NCBI RefSeq assembly: GCF_019112545.1
Contig: NW_025064886.1
Coordinates: 1,523,059-1,587,058 of the forward strand
Reading direction: 5' to 3'
Origin: Guyanagaster necrorhizus
Lineage: Eukaryota > Basidiomycota > Agaricomycetes > Agaricales > Physalacriaceae
Length of the DNA: 64,000 bases
The translations under genes and the position numbers were made by a program. Each line of letters opens with the position of its first letter. Positions within the stretch are counted from its first letter, which is position 1. Below are positions 37,493 to 49,817 of this stretch, one piece after another. The notes below the pieces were generated by a model. It was not told where the DNA came from. It was given only the letters and a program-made list of their open reading frames with translations, and did not search any database.

Positions 37493-38273
37493 AGCAGCGA
37501 AATCTGACTATCCTTGCTCATCGGCAGTTCCTTATATACGGTAGATTTCTCCTCGGAGTCCGCTCACAAAAATTAAGTCCGTTCCGGAAAGAGGGAAATT
37601 CGCATGATTGTCGAGTGATTGGATGTTATAATTGTATTGTTATTGTTCTGGGTGTCATGTCAATCTGGCCGACTCGGGGTAGCGGTCCGTATTTGGGCAT
37701 CCGCGCGGTCCAGTCATCGTAATTTTTGCTACGCTATCTATTCCACGGGCTTGCAGTGACGAGTTAATGGCGTCATGCTCAACCTTACCAAAGCTGGAAT
37801 AGAATTAGTCAGCCTGAGGATCACTATTTAATTCCGAAATCGGAGAAGATAAGATTTAATAATGTTGACTTTTAATTCACTGAAGATGATGATCCCGACT
37901 CGGACATCATCTTGATCCTCAACTCTAATTTGGTCCGAGTCGACTCGGAGTTGGTTACTCACTGCTTATTCTTTGTGTAAATCAAATCAATCGGACAATA
38001 ACTTTGTTGCGATAATTGCAACTCGACCCACCGAGTCCGAGTCGGCAGCGAACGTACTACCGTGACGACTTGCAAGGTTTGCAGGCCATCTATAAGGCTT
38101 GATTGACTAAAGGAATGAGTCACCACCTTGTCATCGTCAACGTCTTGTGCTCGCCGAACTAAGGGATGGGTAGGCATGCATCACTATAATCTACAGTGCG
38201 AATGGATTCAAGCGAATTTCCTAAAATGACTATCGATATACAGGTAGCTGGCATCGTCTTTTCATTACATAAT
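37493..38273. other. Intergenic region with repeated CGACTCGG motifs
   Basis: 780 bp between the epimerase start and the DUF6534 gene 3' end. It contains a 16-bp perfect palindrome (37934-37949, core GAGTCGACTC) and several nearby half-motifs (about 37555, 37671, 37894, 38030-38044). No gene. Confidence 0.5.
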
Positions 38274-39704
38274 TTAAACAGTATGAATACAAGCTTTAGC
38301 TAGAGTCCCAAATTGAAGAGGCGTCGAGGGATGAATATTTTCACTCTACCAAAAAATGCTCTCAGTCAGAACACAACACAAGGATGCATATACATACCTC
38401 ATTACTCGATGTCTGCATTTTCCCTGTCGAGTCGGTATCCGACGTATGCTTAAAACATAATTCACAAACCGGGCTCTTACTCGCAGGCTCAGAGCCACCA
38501 TCACCATCTATTCTGATCGTAGATGGATCACTACGACCCATAGCCTTAAGCAGCATAAGAGTTATCAGAATCGTCAGGCTGTAAATGCGTCCGAGCACAG
38601 CAAAAAGGGTATAGGACGCTATTTAATGACGATAATTAACAACTGAGGATGAGCACAAGAGCCAAGCTCACGTACCATTCCAAGCGGTAAAAAGAAAAAG
38701 TATCATGAAGGATGTGGAAATGGCCGTTGTGAAGCCGCAGGTCAAGGCTTGTACCATGACTCGTCGCAATATGCTGAACACATTATTAATGAGGTTTGTA
38801 GATGGTGAAATACTCACTTCCTTGTTTGTATGTAAGGCGTTTGCATATGCCAACATGCCCAGATCAGAGATCCCGCAATAGTCACGTCCGTTGCCGCACA
38901 TATCACGGCGTTAGTTCTGGAATCAGAATCGGTAAAACCATGGCATTGAATCAAGAAGGCATAATCTCACATCAAGAGCGGTACAGCTGCTACAAGGTCG
39001 CTCGGATGAGCAAGAAGGTAGATGTTTGTTACCAGATTGCAGAGCATCTACACACACTGCCCGTCAACCAGACGTACACTTGTACCGGCAAAGGGAGACT
39101 CACATGGGCTACGATGAGAAATATAATCAATCCTGCGATCCACTTATTCCCGGTGCTAAACATGCCCGTCATTTTAGAATGGGACGCGTACGCAAGAAAC
39201 GTAGGAGAGACTCACAGTGTCCAATATCGATAACAGAAAAAAGCCTGGGCAATCGAGGCGGAGGTATATGTTAGCAAGCCTGCAGACGGGACGGTCCATG
39301 ATAATTCTTGGTATAATGAGGCTGGACGTTCCTTCAGCGACTAATGCATGGACACAAAGTTGTTCCAAAGACAAACCTTCGCCAATAACCAAATACTGGG
39401 TAGCTGTATTAGCACAAGGATTGTCGACGGGCCCATGACACACCTTGTAAACGTGAGCCACGTCAACGATCGAACAAGCCCCGTCGATGACCAAAGATGC
39501 CAAGATCCAAGAGCGCAACGACCTTGTTATCGTCAAGTGGCGCAAGCAATAGACACTCAAAGCGACCTGGGATGTGTACAGTATCAAGTTCAACCACGAA
39601 GCCGCCAGGAGCGCCCTATATATTCCTTTCGTAAGCGACGCCAATAGCAAGAAGGGAGTCCTAGTGTAGACAAACCCCACAGACGTATCCAAAATCAAGG
39701 CCAT
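38274..39704 (-). CDS. DUF6534-type seven-helix membrane protein
   Basis: The ATG at 39704 opens MALILDTSVG. An intron (acceptor ...atatag) then gives ALLAASWLNLILYTSQ. Later exons encode RSLRSWILASLVIDGACSIVDVAHVYK, a SVQLFF-like region, NKWIAGLIIFLIVAH, NAVICAATDVTIAGSLIWACWHMQTPYIQTRK, RRVMVQALTCGFTTAISTSFMILFLF and AVLGRIYSLTILITLMLL. This is the seven-helix pattern, with the N-terminal LDTxxGALL and the final RIYSLTILITL typical of this mushroom family. The cytosolic tail carries MQTSSNE. Either the frame ends at 38362, or an intron there adds about 23 residues to TAA at 38276-38274. I chose the latter because the donor gtatgt is good. Ligand and function are unknown. Confidence 0.75.
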
Positions 39705-40699
39705 AGCGTGGACATTCTGTGGAAAGAGAAGGCCTCAGGCTTTATATCTCGGGAAAAGGGCTGTAGTCATTCGATGACCAAATTAAAAATTTAACGTTCC
39801 CAGGAAGATCATGCTGCAGACTGCCAGGCACTTGAAGGATAGAATTCCAACATCACGGCGATCACAAAGACACTGCGAACACGCTAGCTGGCCGTGTACC
39901 CTGAGCTCGAGCCTGGTACTTAGCGCCAGGGTTGGGTAAACGCTCATGCCAGTACCAAGTCCGATATTAAAGCTGATTTCAGTTCAAGATGTCTAGAGTA
40001 GGTGCATACGAGTTAGAAACCGACGAAGAGAGTATTATCATAGTTTTTAAAAGACAGAACTTTGAGCGGAGTCTCAAAATAGCTCATGCCCACGACGACG
40101 GCGCACGCGGTGTGCGGCAGATAAGGGGGAGATTCGATTTCCAACCGGCGTTTCGTGGGCCCAGTGCCCACCGGCTTTGTAGATGACGACGGGAGGGGCA
40201 GAGCTTGTATAGTAGAATTCTCGACTTTTGTGGTCGCCCATGGTCGACTGGTCCTTCAAGTTCGTCTCCGTGATCGTTATCCTCGACCCTGTTGCCAGTC
40301 TTCCGGCTCCTCTTCCTCAGGGCGGCGAGTTTCCTTTTTTTGTGAATGCGGGAATTTCGCAATGGTTCCGTTGGAAAAGCCTTGTTCCATGTGGAATTCC
40401 GACATTGCGCATTCCACAGTAGTTACCCCCACAGTGACATAGAGCGCCTTAAGATTCCAACAGGATTGCGTGGTGACCTGCGGAAATTTTCTACACTTAG
40501 GTCGGCTGTTAGGCGTCAGGTGCCATTCCTCCTTCAAGCGAATCAAAGCGACACGCGTGAGAATGCCATAGAGGCTTCCATCTTATAGGAAAGTCTATAA
40601 TTTAACCAATACACAGTCTAATGGTCAAGTAGTAAATATGCACTGTTCCGGTCTGCGAATGACATTATATAAATTACATCTTAAAGAGCATCCTTGAGA
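39705..40699. other. Intergenic region of 1 kb between DUF6534 gene and separase 3' end
   Basis: Open frames of 60-95 codons exist on both strands (for example ATG 39989 to about 40186 plus), but none has a family signature or supporting intron borders. Apart from the TATA box near 39741, nothing is annotated. Confidence 0.4.
39741..39746 (-). promoter_or_regulatory. TATA box of the DUF6534-type gene
   Basis: TATAAA on the minus strand lies about 38 bp upstream of the start ATG and is followed by a pyrimidine-rich CTTCTCTTTCC. By position it is a core-promoter candidate, implying a short leader. Confidence 0.45.
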
Positions 40700-43600
40700 T
40701 CACAGGTAGAAGGGTATACCATACACCACTGGTGCTGCTCCAGTGAGATACTTCAACTTGCACACATCCCTTGACTGGGCAACGGCTGCAACAATCGATG
40801 TCCTCTCTGCGTCCATCATCGACTGGACCGTCCAGTCCCGTACATGGTCTCTATCGAGACGCAGCTTATCAAACACTGACTGCGAGAATTTATCGATATC
40901 TCTGTCAGTCACGTCCCATAGGTTAGCGACCAACGTTGGGCTAGGACGTCTTCATTAGGAAAAGATAATTCTGGAGAGGAAAGATTCACTTACCACCCAG
41001 CAATCATATAATTATAAGGGGCCCCAACGCGATCAAAGTTGCCCATCTCCCGCAAAAAGCCCGAAGAGCATCCCCAGAGCATAACAGCGGCACATCGAGG
41101 GAGATGCCGAATCCTATGTGAACGAACATATTGTTCCCCACCGCCATGACCAAAATACCTAAAACAAGACAATGTAAACGTCGGCGCTCAAAACCCAATA
41201 AAGATAACACTGACACAACAAGGTCCCTGTCTTGCAACGCGTTCAGGAACTGTTGCTCACTGGGTGGCCGTCCAACGATACCCTGCCAACCCACAGATTC
41301 CATGTCCTCCGTCCACTCTTCAAACCTTCCTTCCGTGCGGCTAAGATCTCCGCTGGGGTTTAGCAAATAGTAACCCTTGCGAGGATCCACAATCGCCCTG
41401 TCTATACACGAGTCACCAATTGATCTGCACCGCGAGAATTCAACTCTGTCCAAAAGGAACTCGACGCTCGGAATGCGACTGACACTTCGGCCTCGTAAGA
41501 TAGGAATATTTTCCCAAGGCAAGCCTTGAATATCCTTATCAAGGACCAAGAAAATGTGTTCATCCTGCTCCGGGACGTTACACGCCCTTTTAGACCTCCG
41601 AGAAACGTGCTCCTCCAATGCGGAACGCAAATCGACAACGACTTGAGTTACATCGATCTCAGCGATGGCGACGGAAACACCATGAAACTGGTACAGATCG
41701 AGCATAAAGTAGACGAGATCTTCTAGCTCCTCGTCCTGACACCGAGGAGACAGGGTAGAGAAACATTCCATTAAGGTATCGTCCAGGGTTACCCGATTAG
41801 GCATTTGATAATCGGAAGCGATCTTCCGGTGTCCTATAGCCTTCTGCTTAGTCTTCTTGTCTTGAAGGTGCAGTCCTCGCTGGAAGGCTTTATCGAACAA
41901 GAAGCGTATATGTGTAATCTCCTCAGCGGAAAGTCGTGGACGCGGGCTCAGAATAGTCTGGCAGGGCCCGTCAGTATAGAAAAGATAGACGAAATCATGG
42001 ACGCACCTTGAAAGCCCCCAACCAGCAAAACTCGATGTTCTGCAACAGTTCTCGTAACCTAGTGTCTAATGCAGCACGCTCTTTCCACCATTTAGACTTC
42101 GCATCGTCGTCATTTGGCTTAATATTGACGGCCTCTTTCGTCGTCTGGTTGCTTGATTGTATTATGTCCTGGAATTCGGTAATTGCATCCTCGAACGTCA
42201 GGTGCTCCTCGCCCCCTTCGCCGTCTCGTCGACCTTTGAGTGGAACGCAGAAAACCAAGTCTCTATCGCGAATATCTCCTCCATACTGTCGAGTAACGAA
42301 CAACGTGCTTTTGTCCTCAGTTACGCACATGTGCACAACCGACCAAGTGGCCGGTAGCGATGTCATCTGGCACGTTGATAAAGCAGGCATATCAACGGGG
42401 CGAGATCGATACCGCTGTTGTACATGATTCCAATAGCCCTTGAGCGATGATCCCGCCTCGTCCGTTTCCTCTTCCGAGGTAAGAGATAGCTGCCGAAGGA
42501 CGGGCCTGCTAATCTGGGGCGTTCTTGCTGCAGACAAGAGCGGCCACCGACAATCATCCAAGGACACCGCAGAAGAGAATTTGTGGAGGATGGCCTCGTA
42601 CATTTCACGTCGAAGCGTTATGGCAGAGGAAGCGTCTGGAGCGAAGGTAAATACATGAAAGATTTGGATACAGGAGGGAAATACCTAGAAGATTCGCGAC
42701 CAGAAGAGGACCATCTGTTCCCGATTTTCCTAACGATGTCTGGAAGGCCCTGATAAGTGCCAACTTGATAGCTGCTTCTCGGACATGCGACACATCGCCA
42801 TTGTGCGCCGTGAGCTTCAAGTTGTCGCAAAACAATTGAGCTGCTGTTTCAAGACTTCGCGAGATCTCCAGCGATGTTCCCGACAGCGTAGGCATGTCGG
42901 CACCCGTCGTCCCCAATGGTAGGGCTATCGCTGAAGTAATTCTTCAGTACACCGAATAGGGAGAAACACGAGAGCGCCCACTGGATTCCGTCAGAGAACT
43001 CAAGAACATATCAGCTCGGAAACGCTTGTAAACACCATGGAGGGTCAGTTTCGCAATTAAACTGTTTTCCTCCGCCTGGAAGATAATCAAATCAGACTGA
43101 GGTATCAAGCAAGAGTCAAAGCTAGCACCTTTGTTTGCGAGTTATAGGACAAACACATGAATTTTTCAAGTAGATCTGTAGATTGCTCCCCATTATCGTC
43201 ACGAAGGTACCAAACTAGAAAGAGTTGAGAAAACGCGAAGAACCCAAAAGTGGAGCACATACTTCGGTTCCGTAAGAGTTTCGTAAGCAATCCAGGCACC
43301 ATCAGCTCTGTGCCTGTGGATCTTCGGGGTCTGCGTTTTCTATGAGCGATCATCCCGTAAACATGTAGGGAAAGCGTACCCAAAAGCCAGGCCGTCGAAA
43401 AGTCCGAAAGTTTTGTCAAGCTGCTCCAAAATCTTTGCCGCCATCCGATAGTCGGTATCGGCATCGTCTTGATTAAATTGCCCACGAAGTCGATGCACGT
43501 CAGCTAAGTCAATGCCCGTATCATCACACATCAGCTGAAGAGCGGTTGCCAAGCTCTGTTGGCCTTCTTCTATTTTTTCCTGGTGTAACTGCAATTCTGC

Positions 43601-46600
43601 TTTTCGAATCAAAGCTCGGGCCATCAGTGCAGGAGCATTCAAAGACTGAGCAAGATCCTCCGCCTGCTGGGCGAAGAATTCTGCTTCACGAGCCGAACCT
43701 TGAATTGCATACCCATCACAAAGGGCAAATAGTGTCAAAATGAGACCCTCTGATATACGCCAACCCAACTCATTCATTGCCTCCCGGCGTGAGAACTCTT
43801 TCCTTCCTGGATTAGACATGGTCTCCTCGGAAGTCCGCGACGCGCCGGGATCCGTGAAAGGGTCTATTTCGTCTTGAGCCTTGGGTTTCGAGGACGGAGG
43901 TTGAAGACGTGAGAGGGCATCGAAGGCGCGATTCCACTGCCTCAGGGATTGAAGAAGGCCATCGAGAGAGGTCGCGGTGTCGTCCTGCAGTATCATTAGA
44001 GAGCCGAAGCGCCAAACGATCAGTTGAATCTTACTTTACGGGACTGAACGAGTGAGTGTACGTGAAAAGCCATAGCTGTCTTTTCGATGCGAACAATACG
44101 CCTTTGAACACGCTGCAAGGGAGGTAACGTCTTATCCTCTTTCAGATGATCCGACAAGTCTAGAGCTGCTTGGTACAGATCGGAACTATGAACGAATGAC
44201 ATGAGAGGCAGCCGAATGATAGCGTTAAGACCCACCTCTGTGCTACGTCATCGAGCGTAGCTCTAGCTTCTGCAAAGCGGAGAAGAAACGTGATCGCCAC
44301 ATCGAAAGAGACCTGTCCGGCGTGCACAGTTGGAGACAATTGATTGAAGATTTTGTTTGCCCTCTTCATTTTCCCAAGGCTCACGTAGTCATGAGCTAGC
44401 TGTGCCGAAGCCCACACATAACCTGCACCAGTATCAGCCTGAACAAATATTGACAATAGTGAGGGGCCTACGATCGCTTGAGGAGCCGACAGAACATTCA
44501 GAAATTCGTCGCATCACGTCCAAGGTATTGACTCTTGGTACCAGGAGGGACAGTACACCAAGAATGTGAACCAACGATTCTGAAAGGACGTCAGGAGTTT
44601 GAAGAGGAGGGTATGACATGACGAGGAGAGCTCACGAAGACCGTCCAAAAGTCTCTCCACGTCATCAAACACGACGTTGGTAGTGGAGGATTGACCAGCT
44701 GTCGAGGCAGGCGTTGCTGCGTTCAATGGTACATCTTCAAGAGCTGCAAAAATATCAAGTTAAAATACGTGGTTCATAAGGTTGCTGATCACTGACCCTT
44801 GCGTTGACGAGCCTTAGGCGTAGTGGGCGTCTTTGCCGGTGTCTTCTTAGCTGTCGTTCGTCTTGTACTAGATGCTGGTTTGGTGACTTTCCTGGCTGAC
44901 GATTGCTTAGGCGTTGACTTCTGGGACACCTTGGCTTCAGCTCCTGATTGCAAGTGAGATCGTAAAATCTCGCAAACAGCATTTGATCGTTCCATAATTA
45001 AAGCCATTTGCTGTGGATCAGCACGACGATGCACATGCATAGCTTGCCATATATGGGCCAGAGCGCGATACTGCGAAGAATGCACGGCAAGTCCGGCATC
45101 ATTCGCTGGGCACTGTAAAATTCATCAACATATGGAAATTCTGCAAAGAAATCCCTTTACCTCGCTCACAAGAGCCAGAATGTCAGTAACTATAGATTCA
45201 GGCGTACCAAGCCCGCTGCCAATATCTAGACCGCCATGGTATGCGAATATTAAAGACTTAATAAGGACTCTGGCGCGTCTCATTGGCATGCTCGCAGAAG
45301 CATATACTTCTGCCGCATCCTTCAACAGCCCCGCCATTACAGTCTGGACGGATTTCTTGGCAAGATACGGTTCCAAACATTCCAGCTGTCGTTCTAGAAG
45401 TGCCCCGACGACACTTGGATCATCGAGCCCGGCGAACCGTAGGGATACATCAGGATGAAACAGCATCAGATCGCACACGGCTTGGTAAGTAACCTTGTCC
45501 ACAATGCTGCACAGTTCTTTAACAGCAGGTGAAGAGTCGAAGAGAGCGCTAAGACTAACACTCCCAGAACGCTGCACAAAGTCCGACACTGGGTAAGGGA
45601 ATGCTTTTATGCATTGTACAAATGCTTCGTGGGCAGGCTACTTTAGAATGAGATAATGCAGTCATGGCTAGTGATAGAGCGGCCTACCTTTCGATTGCCG
45701 ATTTTCGCGTAGCAGAGGCCCAACAGCTGCCATCGTCGATATAGCTGGTTGTTCAGTTGGGTCCATCCACCTTCTCCATCAGATCCAGGGCGTGATCGAA
45801 GGCGCAAAGCCTTCGAGCCAAGCTCACAACCATCCTTGAGAAAGCTGATTGCAGAAGCATGCCGTTCGGACTGATACAAGGTTCCGCCAGCATTATGGAA
45901 AGCCCCAGATACGCAACGTGTAAAGTTCGCCTCGTCAAAGCCAGTGATCCCGCCCTTACCCAGTTCGACTAATGTTGCCGCTCGCGCCAGATGGTTGTGC
46001 GCAGGGACGTAGGTTCTGATGTTTGAGACATCCAACCGGAATCGGGACAATACAAAAAACGTATCAAGCGCTTGTGTTAAGGAGTTTTTCGACGGTTTCT
46101 GACAGATTGTCAGCCAAAATACAAATGGTCAGGCCATAGCACTTACCACCCGAATGATCTGCTCCAGAACATTGGCAATCCGCTCTAGAAGAGAATAGAT
46201 ATCAGAGCCATTTTGGAACTGGGCGTCGGAACTGCTAGGCGTGGCTTCGATTGTCTTAACAGCAGCCCTTCGCAGTCTTTCCAATGCACGATCAGCTTTT
46301 CCCTCCATCCATGAGATATCTCGATATCGATGCAAAGCATTAACCGTCTCGTCGAGAAATATCACGGTACTGTCCAGGGCGTCACACAATGAACCTTTTC
46401 CGTATAAACATAAGTCTCCGATCAGCAAGCATAACATACCTAGCGTACCTTCATCTGGCTTCTCTAATAAGGCTGTGGTACGCGTAAGGGTGGCGCAAAA
46501 GTGGGCCCTATCCGTTTTGAGTGGGGAGAGTTTCGGTTCATTTTCGCCCGGGTCTGGTATTTCCGTCCTGCCTTGGGATTGAGGTACCTCCTGTCGCGGC

Positions 46601-47863
46601 GATACACGATGAACGAGTCCGACGATCTTATCCAATAAAGCGACATTCCCGGTCTGTTGCGAAGAATTCTGAGTTGATGGATGAGCATATGTGAAGTTTT
46701 CTTACGCGATTTGCCAGTTCTATCCAATATTCACAGAAGGTCACGAAGCCCTTCCCCTTGAGAAAATCTGCACTGACCTGCTTTGTCTCTGCGATTGTGA
46801 CTAGGTGAGAAAAGGCTAGGACCAAAATATTTGTGGCATGTTGGTGGACATCTGACGAGGAAGGCTGCTCCGAAAGCAGGGATTTCATGTAAACAGAGGC
46901 ATACTTGGTGGGTTGCTCCCAAAAGACGTCTGGACTGCCAACGGTACCGGGGCTCGTATAAGCCAAACAACACAAAGCGTGCATCCGAATGAAGAATGCA
47001 GACGGTGCGTTAGTTTGCATGACTTCGGCCGGGATGGATTTGGTGAGTACAGAATAGACTCGGGTGAGGATGAAGTTGATGTGCTTGGCCGGAAGATGTT
47101 GAAAGAAGGGCATCCAGGACATGAGGGTGAATTCATTTCGTAGTGTGTCCGCAAGATTTGTTAGAAAGTCAGTAGGTAGTTTGTTTGGTTGTAAGGTCGG
47201 TTTTTGAGGGGGGAAATATGTGGATGTGATGACCACCAACGCATACATAAAATAATTAGATATCAGAGTCAAGAGGGCGGGTTCGATAGCGGAAGGCACT
47301 GCAGGAATTGGCATGGTGATTAGATGAAGCTTGTCTGACGAGTTTGACTTTGATGGAATCGCCACAGACAGAAGCCTGCATAGACTTGCGTGCATGCCAG
47401 GCAAGGACAACAGCGCAACATCATGCTACGAATACGTCAGCGGCTACAGCTAATCCAGAGTAAAGTGGCGTACCATATCTAGCGCTACAAGCTTTCCCAG
47501 AACGCTCATAGCAGCCCTCTCAACGTCTATGTCCCCTGGGCAGAGCTCTCGCAGAGATGATATATGAGTGGCAGCTGACGTAGCAGCCGATTTTGCCTCC
47601 GTGAGTTTTCTTGGCGAATCACCAGTCGACCGCTTCCAACCTGAAGCCACCATCGATGCCAGTGACTGAGAGGCGGAATTGACAGCGCGCATGGCGACGA
47701 CTCTCTGCCTCTCCGCGGTCAGGACAGGAGTCTGAGCTTTCTCCTTTCCTTTCGTGTTGATGTTGAGACCAGAGGCCAGTTGATCTGCAAGGCAGTCTAC
47801 TGTAGACGTCTTCGGCATGCCATTACGAGTTCGAGCTCGACGAGATGTGGACACCGTAGCCAT
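40700..47863 (-). CDS. ESP1: Separase (Esp1/Cut1), peptidase C50
   Basis: Start ATG at 47863-47861, stop TGA at 40702-40700. The gene is 7.2 kb with about 18 or more short introns and would encode roughly 2000 aa, normal for separase. The N-terminal two thirds are helical repeats. A basic Lys/Thr/Pro/Arg linker (AKKTPAKTPTTPKARQRK) lies near 44800-44900. The C-terminal caspase-like protease is clear: LPWENIPILRGRSVSRIPS, GWQGIVGRPPSE, RYFGHGGGEQYVRSHRIRHL (catalytic His, about 41136-41160), CAAVMLWGCSSGFL (catalytic Cys, about 41060-41085), FDRVGAPYNYMIAG and, after an intron, CPTLVANLWDVTDRDID. Separase cleaves the cohesin kleisin at anaphase onset. Both catalytic residues are present and no break was found. 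Confidence 0.95.
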
Positions 47864-48887
47864 CGTACGAAAATGAGGTGAGAAGAGACTCGGAAATTCC
47901 GCTAGGCTAAGGGACGTTCGAGGTACCACGTGAGCGACGCGTTGTTTGCGCCTGTTCCACGGACAAATGCCGAGATGCCGATACAGAATTGCACCTCCGG
48001 ACCGATTCCTTCCGGGTGCCGTGTCTTCTCATCTCTTGTCGTCTTCCTATCCCCAGCAACGCAGTGGCTTCTTCCGACTCGGGGTGGCGTCTTTTCGGCA
48101 TAGCCTTCTGAGTGTTCCATCTGATAATTGCTCTCGTACTTGCCTACATCTGTGTTTTCACATGCCTTGGACAGAACCTTGCCACAATCCCCATCGCTGC
48201 CCGCAACTATTGCTTTGCAGGTGACTATTCTTTGTATCAAGCTTGGCATCATTTCGCAGTGAATGTTTGATGAAGCACCAGTTTTTCTTCTTGAGTCTCG
48301 TGCATTCTATCTCGTACACTTAGTATCAGTCCATCGCCACATACAATGAACTCGGCCTCGTCGACTATGGACTCTTCTCAACACATTTACCTCATGATAC
48401 AGTCCATTCCGCCTTGACATTATCATTGTGTTGCAGTATTGAGATGCGAATTTATTATGTACGATTGCTCGATTACTTAATTGTGGCTCTCCTGGACGGC
48501 GCTGAATTTCCGACTACTTGAACATGAAACTGGTCGCCAGCCCGGACGCGGCTTATACCCTCTGGGTTATCAGAACTGTGACATGCAGTCCAGCATAATC
48601 CGAAGTTCTGCGCAAACCCCAATATCGACAGTGGATGGTGTCACGGCGTAGCTTTTATCCCACTAGTTCAAACCATTTCTGCGGTCATGATCTCATTTAC
48701 AGATGTCTACTTTCGTGGCTTTTGAAGGCCATCTAATCATTCTCTTTTTGTCGACTTCAATTCGCTGAGAACGGCGGCCAGTAGCCATAGTGAGTCACGG
48801 GCAGGTTTTTTTTGCATCCTCTCTGACGGATATTTAGATCGATTTCGCAGGGTACTGGTGTGCGATCACGGCAGTTCTGCACTCACA
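47864..48887. other. Divergent intergenic region of 1 kb
   Basis: Between the separase start and the small gene at 48888. It carries a CCGACTCGGGG motif at about 48076, like the motifs at 37.6-38.0 kb. An ATG at 48345 opens a 23-codon frame. No gene is supported, but a 5' exon of the next gene may lie in 48345-48840. Confidence 0.4.
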
Positions 48888-49341
48888 ATGACCTCCCAGG
48901 GGTGCATCTTTCAGTGGGAAGGACTCGTCTTTGGGGTAAGTCGTATCAACACGTGGTTTTCCGGCGCAATGAATTTTCCCTTTATCATAGATTTCCCCCG
49001 TTCCTTTCAGCGTCGTCTGGTATGGCTTGGGCGCCATCCTCGGCCTAAGCCAGGCTCCGACGTTGCTCATGAAACAGCAAGACTCAGTTAGCACCATCGT
49101 CGATAGTGATATGGTACGTAGATTGACAGGCCTCTCAAGAAGACCACTGAAGTTAGGTACTTGCCGAAAGAAACCTTAAAAGCTTTGTTACGTAGACGTT
49201 CTTCAACGTAAAATCCGCTTCCCTCTCCAACCTCCTCTAATAACCCTGAGTTCCTTATACAAATTTCAGTTCGACCCGGCTTTGGCTCTCCCCGCTGATG
49301 GCGAAAAGATTGTCATAACATTGGTGAATGTCGACGTCTGA
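48888..49341 (+). CDS. Small unknown protein with one hydrophobic segment
   Basis: The ATG at 48888 gives MTSQGCIFQWEGLVFG. A good intron (gtaagt...catag, 48938 to about 48992) leads to ISPVPFSVVWYGLGAILGLSQAPTLLMKQQ, then ...STIVDSDM with a donor gtacgt. Later exons may add VLAERNLKSF and FDPALALPADGEKIVITLVNVDV, ending TGA at 49339-49341. Phases agree at the first junction. The third junction has a weak donor. The product is about 100 aa, with one possible membrane helix. The upstream frame is open before the ATG, so a further 5' exon is possible. I do not recognise the family. Confidence 0.4.
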
Positions 49342-49817
49342 CGACAAGCAGGGACTAACGGACTGATACTCCTTCGGCGCTGTTATACTCGGATTCGGAT
49401 GTTGGGATCCGTCTCATGTTTAATTGAAACGAGTCTCGAACGTTCCTGATTGTGTCCAAGTTCGCCTCACCCTTCCTCTAGATCCCTTCAAAATCTCATG
49501 CATGAGAATCAAGACATGTGAAAAAGGAGAGGCACATCGATACCAATTCAGCCCCATTGAGACACCCTTCTTTGTTTCTTCGGGTATTTAGAAACCCCAA
49601 GAAAAAAGCAAAAATATCTGAATAGAATCGATGATATGGTTTGAGATAAGTACCGGGTCTCAGAAAACAAGAAGATAAGCATTACGTATTCGACGTCGAA
49701 AGAAGTAAGTATGCCTATATATGGACAGCCGCCATTATCACATGTCAAGGAGAAGTGAGTTATATATTCGTTTGACGTGCCATTTACTCAACTTATCCGC
49801 CAACCACCGCCTCCACC
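49342..49817. other. Intergenic region, perilipin-like promoter
   Basis: About 480 bp with no gene. A TATATAT element at 49716-49722 lies about 100 bp before the ATG at 49818. Confidence 0.45.
49716..49722 (+). promoter_or_regulatory. TATA box of the perilipin-like gene
   Basis: TATATAT about 100 bp upstream of a CCACCATGTCG start. Assignment by position. Confidence 0.45.

Noticed and set aside
39989..40422. Several 60-95 codon frames on both strands
   Set aside because: Overlapping frames on opposite strands, no splice evidence and no recognisable domain. Left as intergenic.
41004..47863. Possibility that the separase region holds two genes
   Set aside because: All exons are on one strand with intron-sized gaps, and total length fits separase. 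No second start or terminator-like gap was seen.
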